From positions 1 to 6,674 of the forward strand of contig JAJXZK010000014.1 of the NCBI GenBank assembly GCA_021780095.1: a stretch of 6,674 nucleotides of DNA. The letters are read 5' to 3'. Position numbers and translations under genes: made by a program. This document shows, piece by piece, positions 1 through 4,961 of this stretch (its first letter is position 1; every line of letters starts with the position of its first letter). The stretch is from Acidobacteriota bacterium (lineage in GTDB: Bacteria; Acidobacteriota; Terriglobia; Terriglobales; Acidobacteriaceae). The notes beneath the pieces were generated by a model. The model had not been told where the DNA came from. It saw only the letters and a program-made list of their open reading frames with translations, and made no database searches.

Positions 1-660
1 CAGGTCGGTGTCCTCGGAAATCAAATCTTCCTTTACCCCGCCAGTGATTTCGCAGTCATCGTAAGTGAACACAATCCAGAAGACAATTTAGAACAAAAAT
101 CGGCCGTCGATCATGCGCGTGTGATTGCCAATTGTTTTGAGCACTCCACCGTATTGCCTTTCCGTTTTGGGACCGTATTTCCCGATGACGACGCCTTGCG
201 CCGCTCGGTCCGCAGCAATCAGCGCCAGTTCTCCGCCAATGTGGAACGTCTTCGCGGCAAAGCGGAGATGCACTTGAAGGTGGTGTTTGACGATGCGGGT
301 CCCGATTCACCCAAGTATCAGTCGTCTCCTTGCGTCGGAAAGGAATATCTTTCCCGGCTTCGCGAGACGGCCACGGTGCAGCGGGAGCGCCAGACCAAGG
401 CAAAAGCTGTCTTTGTCCAGGTCCATCGCATGTTTTCTCCGTTGGAGGAAGACATCACCTGCCGTCGCACCGACAGCGGAAAGATGTTGCTCGATATCGC
501 CCACCTGATTCAGCACGAGAGTGTTGTTCGCTATCAGAACAAATATTCGTGCGCCAGCCAGACCATGCGTGATTGCCAGATCATGCTCTCGGGCCCGTGG
601 CCGCCGTATCACTTCATCCACGGAACCCATCGCGTCTCCGCCCAGGCGGCACACGCATAG
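1..660 (+). CDS. GvpL/GvpF-family gas vesicle protein, 5' truncated
   Basis: The reading frame is open from the first base, so the true start lies upstream; 219 residues and a TAG stop are visible. Family hallmarks seen: VLPFRFGTVF at visible residues 51-60, a LRGKAEMHLKV strand-helix junction after about residue 83, a helical GKEYLSRLRE segment, and the C-terminal signature SGPWPPYHF at about 197-205. GvpL/F proteins are accessory and minor structural proteins of gas vesicles, with an N-terminal ferredoxin-like domain and a C-terminal alpha/beta domain joined by helices; this fragment covers most of the usual 230-270 residues. No gvpA or other gvp gene follows; a strong terminator closes the unit about 30 bases downstream. 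In Acidobacteriota and other soil bacteria such genes occur outside complete gas-vesicle clusters, so flotation is not implied. A GTG at 121 could serve as a start but would cut off conserved N-terminal sequence, so I treat the gene as truncated by the window edge. Family assignment is firm; the cellular role is not. Confidence 0.85.
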   Translation, partial: QVGVLGNQIFLYPASDFAVIVSEHNPEDNLEQKSAVDHARVIANCFEHSTVLPFRFGTVFPDDDALRRSVRSNQRQFSANVERLRGKAEMHLKVVFDDAGPDSPKYQSSPCVGKEYLSRLRETATVQRERQTKAKAVFVQVHRMFSPLEEDITCRRTDSGKMLLDIAHLIQHESVVRYQNKYSCASQTMRDCQIMLSGPWPPYHFIHGTHRVSAQAAHA

Positions 661-692
661 ATTCATCGCAAGTCTTTATGTAAGGATGTTGC

Positions 693-732
693 AAAAAGCC
701 CTCGTGAGCCCCACAGCTCACGAGGGTTTTTT
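693..732. terminator. bidirectional rho-independent terminator
   Basis: A perfect 11-bp inverted repeat, CCCTCGTGAGC (699-709) and GCTCACGAGGG (716-726), encloses a 6-base loop. Six Ts follow on the plus strand (727-732), and five As precede it (693-697), giving a U-tract on the minus strand as well. It lies between the convergent GvpL/F-like gene (stop at 660) and pgsA (stop at 812), so it can end both transcripts. The rest of the 661-811 interval shows no gene. Confidence 0.93.
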
Positions 733-811
733 ATGGGCTTCGCTGCAAGCAGGAGACAAAAGCGACAATGGCGGCCCACACCTTATGGACGCAACCGGCT
801 TGAAAATGGAA

Positions 812-1468
812 TCAGGAAAATCGGTCGACGGTGGAAATGTCTTTCTTCCTGCTCATAATGAAGGTTTCCTGCCGCCGGGCGGCAGACGCGTGCTCAATCT
901 TCCGCCAGAACGCGACAAAATAGTCAGTAGCGGAAATGATGGAAACCAGCGCCATAAAGTAGACGGCTGTAATGGCGATCACATGCACCGGCAGTATGAA
1001 CCAGCCAAAATGCCAAACCGTCCAGCGGTGATCCAGTATCGCCGCCACCACTGCGACAATCTGCGTCACCATCTTCAGCTTGCCCAGGTCGCTGGCCTGA
1101 ATCGTAAAGCCTTCTGAGGTTGCGATAGAGCGCAATCCACTTACCAGGAACTCGCGTCCGATCACCAGCACCGCGATCCACGCCGGAACAATTCGCGGAT
1201 TCATCTCCACCAGCGAAATAAAGGCCGCCGTCACCAGCAGTTTGTCCGCCAACGGATCCAGCAACATCCCCATGGTCGTGATCTGGCCGCGTTTTCTTGC
1301 CAGGTAGCCGTCCACGCCATCCGTGATCGATGCCAGGATGAAGAGCGCTGACCCAAGGATTTCCGCCTCGCCGTAAAACGAGTGGAAGGGAAATGTCCGC
1401 GAAAGCAGCCAAATGAGCAGCGGTACACAAAAGATGCGGCTCATCGTGATGGAGTTGGGGAGATTCAC
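812..1468 (-). CDS. pgsA: CDP-diacylglycerol--glycerol-3-phosphate 3-phosphatidyltransferase
   Basis: Integral inner-membrane enzyme that transfers the phosphatidyl group of CDP-diacylglycerol to sn-glycerol 3-phosphate, giving phosphatidylglycerophosphate and CMP, the committed step to phosphatidylglycerol and cardiolipin. The complete CDP-alcohol phosphatidyltransferase signature D-x2-DG-x2-AR-x8-G-x3-D-x3-D is present: D50, D53, G54, A57, R58, G67, D71 and D75, the four aspartates being the metal-binding and catalytic set. GREFLVSGLR at 104-113 and GKLKMVTQ at 129-136 are typical of PgsA rather than other family members, so the substrate call is good. Several hydrophobic segments (about 8-24, 36-52, 76-87, 94-110, 131-145, 156-180) fit the polytopic fold; 218 residues is slightly long because of a basic C-terminal tail after about 190. 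The start is GTG at 1468, preceded by AGGA seven bases upstream; an in-frame TAG about ten codons upstream rules out a longer form. The start overlaps the stop of a possible leader ORF. Confidence 0.94.
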   Translation of the reverse strand: MNLPNSITMSRIFCVPLLIWLLSRTFPFHSFYGEAEILGSALFILASITDGVDGYLARKRGQITTMGMLLDPLADKLLVTAAFISLVEMNPRIVPAWIAVLVIGREFLVSGLRSIATSEGFTIQASDLGKLKMVTQIVAVVAAILDHRWTVWHFGWFILPVHVIAITAVYFMALVSIISATDYFVAFWRKIEHASAARRQETFIMSRKKDISTVDRFS

Positions 1469-1521
1469 GGCGTTTTCCTGGGTCGGAGGCCTCTAGCATA
1501 GGCCTTGCAAGCATTATGCAC
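1465..1521 (-). CDS. possible 18-codon leader peptide overlapping the pgsA start
   Basis: A short frame begins at GTG (1521-1519), nine bases after a near-perfect Shine-Dalgarno sequence AAGGAGG (1537-1531), and encodes MHNACKAYARGLRPRKTP. Its TGA stop (1467-1465) overlaps the pgsA GTG start as GTGA, the arrangement typical of translational coupling. This Shine-Dalgarno is stronger than the one directly before pgsA. The peptide is basic (two Lys, three Arg plus a final Lys-rich end) and resembles no family I know. It shows no codon run of the kind seen in amino-acid attenuators. Supported only by signal strength and placement; it could be chance. Confidence 0.3.
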   Translation of the reverse strand: MHNACKAYARGLRPRKTP

Positions 1522-1581
1522 TACCTTGCGCCTCCTTCGCGTCCGCCGTTTAGTTTTTGCAAGCCTCTGGTGCTTGCAAGC
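1505..1581. repeat. three copies of TTGCAAGC upstream of pgsA
   Basis: The octamer TTGCAAGC occurs at 1505-1512, 1557-1564 and 1574-1581. The first and third copies are preceded by C, making the 8-base palindrome CTTGCAAG. The last two copies overlap the hairpin described separately. Next to the first copy is GCATTATGC (1511-1519), itself a near-palindrome. No convincing -10/-35 pair was found in the 1469-1648 gap, so whether these sites are operators is open. Confidence 0.45.
1557..1579. repeat. hairpin-forming inverted repeat upstream of pgsA
   Basis: TTGCAAGC (1557-1564) and its exact reverse complement GCTTGCAA (1572-1579) enclose a 7-base loop. On the minus strand the hairpin is followed by an A-rich stretch rather than Ts, so it is not an ordinary terminator for the kinase gene. 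It lies in the 180-base gap between the kinase stop and pgsA, about 20 bases before the AAGGAGG ribosome-binding sequence. Possible roles: an RNA stem affecting mRNA stability or translation, or a protein-binding site. Confidence 0.5.
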
Positions 1582-1648
1582 GTCTACTCATTTGCAGATG
1601 CAGCAGAAGTTAGCTTCGTTCCAGAATTGCTATCGACAAGAAACAACT

Positions 1649-3679
1649 TTAATCGGATTCCTCGGTATTGGCTGTATCGGCCAGTCCAGTGAAGGGAAAA
1701 AACAGCATGAAGACCGTGCCGCTGCCGCACCTTCGCAGGGGAGAATTTGCCTGACCGGATCCACCATCGAGACTTGCGCTGCCATTGGCCTCGACCATGT
1801 TCGCGACCTCGACTGCCGCCCGGCTGCGGACCCGCACCATACCCTGGTGCTTGGCGATGATCTCCGAGCTGATCCACAACCCTAGGCCTGTGCCGGTGAT
1901 TTCCTTGGTCGTAAAGAACGGTTCAAAAATTCGCTGGCGAACGGCCTCCGTCATCCCCGAACCGGTGTCGGCGATTGTGATCCTCACCCCTTGCACTTCC
2001 GGTTGGTACCATGCCTTCGAGGCCCGAACCGACAAATAAATCTTGCCGCCGAACGGCATCGCGTCCAGCGCATTCCCGACAAAATTCGCAAACAGCTGCC
2101 TCATCTCCCCGCTGAAGGCGTACAGCTCCACCCCGTCGCGATAACGGCGAATCGTCTGAACTTTGGTCGCGTTGGCTCTCCCATGGTGCAGGTCCAGCAC
2201 AGAATCCAGCACGTCGGCCGGCTGAATGAGTGTCGGGCTCGAGGACTGCCGATAGAATCGCAGCGTCTGCTGCGTAATCTGCGAAACGCGCGCGATTTCC
2301 TGTTGCGCCATATCGGTATAGTGTCTCGATTCTTCATCGAGTGGCTGTTGATCCAGCAAGTACAGCAGGTTCGTCACCGCTTCCAACGGGTTGTTGATTT
2401 CGTGCGCGATGGAAGCCGCCAGCTGTCCGGTCGCCGCCAGCTTTTCCGTTCTCCGCAGCAATTCTTCTGACAGCTTTCTCTCCGTTGCGTCCACAATCAC
2501 GGCTCCCACCCAGCGTGAGCTCGAAGAATTTGGCTGCGCGTCTGTCGCCGAATCCCCACGGCTTCGGGGTACGTTGCCACGGGTGTCTGCCAGTCGATCT
2601 CCCCCGGTCCGCACCGGATATAAACTGATCAACCAAATGCGTGGGCTCGCCGGCGCGGTCGGCGGTTCACCATGAATTTCAAGTTCACGAATCGGCTCGC
2701 CCGTGACAAATACCTGCTCGATGGCCGCCGCCAGCTGCGTGCCCACCGAGCCAGGAAAGACATCCTGAACCGATCGTCCCAGGTGATGAGTGATCGAGAG
2801 TTGGTCCATCTCCGCCAGAAACTGATTCATGCGCACATACCGCATCTTGCGATCGAAAAACGCGAATCCGATCGGCGCATTTGCCAGCATGGAATCCAGC
2901 AGCGCCAGCGTTTCATTGAGGCCTGCACGCTGTTCCTTCAGCGCCGCCACCATCGTATTAAACGAGCGCGTTAATTCGCCCGCCTCGTTCAGCGAGTGCG
3001 TCTTCAAGGGAAATACGTCGCTGCGTTCCGGATCGCGAATCAGCAGCTTGGTTCCGCGCAGCAACCCCCGCAACGGGCGGGTCACGGATCGCGCCAACAG
3101 AAGAGAAAATAATGCGTTGGCGGCAATCGCCATCAGCGCGAAAAATAATGCGGAGCGCAGAAGGCTGGATAAGTCCACCTGGTCTTCCGCGGTATCGGGA
3201 TAGACCCATGCCACCGCGACCGGCACATTATCCACTTCAATCTCTTCCGCAGCAACGACGCCACGCTTTCCATTGTCAAAGATGCTGGCCGCCATCAACG
3301 GATGCAATTGCTGGCGTTCCGCCGCTGACAGCGGCAGATAGGTCGTCTGTCCATTTTCGTCACTGTAGGCGAGCGTCTCGCCGGACATGTCGGTAATGCG
3401 CGCCGCGCGGATCGACGGTGTCGCCATCATTCCGTCAAGGATCAGTTGCAGACTCGCCAGCCGCTGCTCCTTCAATTCGGAAGCTGCGCTGGTCGCCAGC
3501 ACATTCACCTGGTACGTGAGTCGCTCTATTGTGCGATGACGCAGCGTGTTTCGCTGCTCGTGATAGACGTATCCAAACACGGCAGCCACCAGCAGGCATT
3601 GCAGGAACGCCGTGCCCCAGATCAGCTGCCATCGAATACTGCGTGGGAAAATCGGGCGCATCAAAGTCGTTGAACTCAT
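1649..3679 (-). CDS. membrane sensor histidine kinase (HAMP-PAS-HisKA-HATPase)
   Basis: A 676-residue two-component sensor kinase of the inner membrane. Order of parts: cytoplasmic N-terminus, TM1 at about 18-38, a periplasmic sensing region of about 135 residues (39-173) of unrecognised fold, TM2 at about 174-196, HAMP at about 197-250 (V199-T-R-P start, NEAGELTRSFNTM second helix), PAS at about 258-400, HisKA with H-box SIAHEINNPLEAV (phosphoacceptor H426), then a HATPase domain with N-box NFVGNALDAM (N536), G1 DTGSGM (D571), F-box FEPFFTTK and G2 GTGLGL. All catalytic motifs are intact. Two segments look extra to the family: about 361-388 in the last PAS hairpin, and about 621-650 between G2 and the final strand. 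The start is ATG 3679; an in-frame TGA lies 18 codons upstream with no other start between them, but no good Shine-Dalgarno precedes it, and ATG 3661 (M7) is an alternative. The gene lies 62 bases after ypdA. No response regulator is in view, so its target is unknown. Confidence 0.94.
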   Translation of the reverse strand: MSSTTLMRPIFPRSIRWQLIWGTAFLQCLLVAAVFGYVYHEQRNTLRHRTIERLTYQVNVLATSAASELKEQRLASLQLILDGMMATPSIRAARITDMSGETLAYSDENGQTTYLPLSAAERQQLHPLMAASIFDNGKRGVVAAEEIEVDNVPVAVAWVYPDTAEDQVDLSSLLRSALFFALMAIAANALFSLLLARSVTRPLRGLLRGTKLLIRDPERSDVFPLKTHSLNEAGELTRSFNTMVAALKEQRAGLNETLALLDSMLANAPIGFAFFDRKMRYVRMNQFLAEMDQLSITHHLGRSVQDVFPGSVGTQLAAAIEQVFVTGEPIRELEIHGEPPTAPASPRIWLISLYPVRTGGDRLADTRGNVPRSRGDSATDAQPNSSSSRWVGAVIVDATERKLSEELLRRTEKLAATGQLAASIAHEINNPLEAVTNLLYLLDQQPLDEESRHYTDMAQQEIARVSQITQQTLRFYRQSSSPTLIQPADVLDSVLDLHHGRANATKVQTIRRYRDGVELYAFSGEMRQLFANFVGNALDAMPFGGKIYLSVRASKAWYQPEVQGVRITIADTGSGMTEAVRQRIFEPFFTTKEITGTGLGLWISSEIIAKHQGMVRVRSRAAVEVANMVEANGSASLDGGSGQANSPLRRCGSGTVFMLFFPFTGLADTANTEESD

Positions 3680-3705
3680 TCTATTGGAGCAGCACTTCGA
3701 TGGCG

Positions 3706-3734
3706 ATTCCCAACCTTCACGCTTTCGATGTCAA
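3706..3734 (-). promoter_or_regulatory. candidate sigma-70-type promoter for the histidine kinase
   Basis: On the minus strand a perfect TTGACA (3734-3729) is followed after 17 bases by GGGAAT (3711-3706), which matches only the last three positions of the -10 consensus. It lies wholly within the 62-base gap between ypdA and the kinase, and would give a leader of roughly 20 bases before ATG 3679. The -35 is strong and the -10 weak. If real, the kinase can be transcribed apart from ypdA. Confidence 0.3.
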
Positions 3735-3741
3735 CAATAAG

Positions 3742-4755
3742 TTAGAAGCTCTTTATCGCCCTACGCAGCTTCTGGCGCAGCCCCGCCGCGATCTGCGCGC
3801 CGTGGAAGCGTCCATTTTCAATGAAGATTTCATTCGTCCGTGCTCCCGCTACCACCACCCCCGCCAGGTAGATCCCCGGAACATTGCTCTCCAGTGTTTG
3901 CGGATTGAACTTCGGCGTGCGGTCCGCCCCGCTCAGACGAACTCCAAGCGCCTCCAAAAATCTGAAGTCAGGGTGATATCCCGTCATCGCAAACACAAAG
4001 TCATTCTTCAGCGTGACCAGGCCTTCCGGTGTCCGCAGCCGCACAGAGTCGATCATGATTTCTTCCACTACCGTCTCGAAATGTCCGTGGATTTCGTCAT
4101 GCGCGATGCGATTCTCAATATCCGGCAGAATCCAGTACTTCACATGCTTATGCATCGCCGTCCCACGATGCGCCAGCGTCACCCGCGCTCCGTGCCGCCA
4201 TAAATCCAGCGCCGAAATCGCCGCCGAGTTTTTGCCGCCGATCACCAGCACATCCTGATCGAAGTAGGGATGCGGGTCCTGATAATAGTGAAAGACCTTG
4301 GGCAAATCCTCGCCGGGAATGTTCAGATAGTTGGCGCGATCGTAATATCCCGTGGCAATGATCAGCGCCCGCGCCCTGTATTGGTGCGGCCGGCCGGCGG
4401 TGTCGGTGCAGTGCACGATAAAATCGCCCGTCTCGCCTTCTACCCGCTCGACATTCTGATACTGGTGCAGCTTCAGGCGAAAATGCTGCGTCACCTTGCG
4501 GTAATATTCGAGCGCTTCCTGCCGATTCGGCTTCTGGTTCGGACTGCTAAACGGAATGTTGCCGATCTCCAGCAACTCCGGCGTCGTAAAGAAGGTCATG
4601 TTCGACGGGTAATGAAACAGCGAGTTGCACAGGCAGCCCTTGTCGACCAGCAGCGTGTCGAATCCTGCATTCTGCGCATCGATCGCGCACGCCAGCCCCG
4701 TCGGCCCCGCTCCAATCACCACTACATCCGCCGCTGTCCCCGCCGCATCGCTCAT
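3742..4755 (-). CDS. ypdA: YpdA-family bacillithiol disulfide reductase (FAD/NADPH)
   Basis: A soluble flavoprotein of 337 residues, full length for YpdA (Bdr), which in Firmicutes reduces bacillithiol disulfide with NADPH together with bacilliredoxins. Seen: FAD-binding VVVIGAGPTG (11-20), the family block from KGCLCNSLFHYPSNMTFF (39-56) through TTPELLEIGNIPF, the second flavin motif ALIIATGYYDRANYL (130-144) with LPKVFHYYQDPHPYFDQDV after it, NADPH-binding VIGGKNSAA (171-179), VFAMTGYHPD (254-263), and the C-terminal FAD-contact segment IYLAGV then TNEIFIENGRFHGA (307-320). The fold resembles thioredoxin reductase but lacks its CxxC redox pair. The cysteine reported as important in Staphylococcus aureus YpdA (GGGPCG) is Thr19 here; Cys41 and Cys43 are the nearby cysteines. 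Start ATG 4755: GAGGG lies directly against it, too close for a good ribosome-binding site, but the length fits the family. No bacillithiol biosynthesis gene is in view. Substrate in this organism is inferred. Confidence 0.9.
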   Translation of the reverse strand: MSDAAGTAADVVVIGAGPTGLACAIDAQNAGFDTLLVDKGCLCNSLFHYPSNMTFFTTPELLEIGNIPFSSPNQKPNRQEALEYYRKVTQHFRLKLHQYQNVERVEGETGDFIVHCTDTAGRPHQYRARALIIATGYYDRANYLNIPGEDLPKVFHYYQDPHPYFDQDVLVIGGKNSAAISALDLWRHGARVTLAHRGTAMHKHVKYWILPDIENRIAHDEIHGHFETVVEEIMIDSVRLRTPEGLVTLKNDFVFAMTGYHPDFRFLEALGVRLSGADRTPKFNPQTLESNVPGIYLAGVVVAGARTNEIFIENGRFHGAQIAAGLRQKLRRAIKSF

Positions 4756-4847
4756 CCCTCTATTTAAGCAGAGTCAATCTTGGCGCAAATTCGACTGCTG
4801 CGTTGGCTCCGCTCCGCCCCCAATCTCTCCGCAAAGCGCGTTTTTGA

Positions 4848-4877
4848 TTGACAGCGATCGGTCATGGATGGTTCAAT
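4848..4877 (+). promoter_or_regulatory. candidate promoter for the TonB-dependent receptor
   Basis: A perfect TTGACA (4848-4853) is followed after 18 bases by TTCAAT (4872-4877), a four-of-six match to the -10 consensus. It would give a 5' leader of about 75 bases before GTG 4959. It lies in the 203-base divergent gap between ypdA and the receptor gene; the remainder of that gap shows no gene and no terminator hairpin. Confidence 0.4.
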
Positions 4878-4945
4878 GCGATTCTCCGTAAGAGATTCAT
4901 AAAGGGCGCTGTTTCGCTGCGGAATTCGGACAAAAACATCACCGC

Positions 4946-4961
4946 GAGGACACGATCCGTG
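4946..4961 (+). promoter_or_regulatory. ribosome-binding site that favours the GTG start
   Basis: GAGGA (4946-4950) lies eight bases before GTG 4959-4961. The in-frame ATG at 4971 would have a spacing of 20 bases, too long, so GTG is the preferred start of the receptor gene. The four extra residues MKNC add a lysine to the n-region of the signal peptide. Confidence 0.65.

Noticed and set aside
521..1117. Open plus-strand frame of 198 codons
   Set aside because: It crosses the terminator at 693-732 and runs antisense to pgsA; its translation has no recognisable domain, while pgsA carries a complete catalytic signature.
924..1514. Open minus-strand frame of 196 codons overlapping pgsA
   Set aside because: It is out of frame with pgsA over almost all of its length, and its product is rich in Gly, Arg and Asp without any motif, as expected for a shadow frame in GC-rich DNA.
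1557..1579. Hairpin as an intrinsic terminator of the kinase gene
   Set aside because: On the minus strand it is followed by AAACTAAAC, not a T-tract, and on the plus strand by a mixed sequence, so the rho-independent pattern is absent.
3529..4203. Open plus-strand frame of 224 codons opposite ypdA and the kinase
   Set aside because: It spans the ypdA-kinase gap antisense to both genes and has no domain, no promoter and no ribosome-binding site.
4756..4958. Small gene, riboswitch or mobile-element end in the ypdA-receptor gap
   Set aside because: No start with a ribosome-binding site leading to a sensible short frame, no recognised riboswitch pattern, and no terminal inverted repeats or target duplications were seen; only a candidate promoter stands out.
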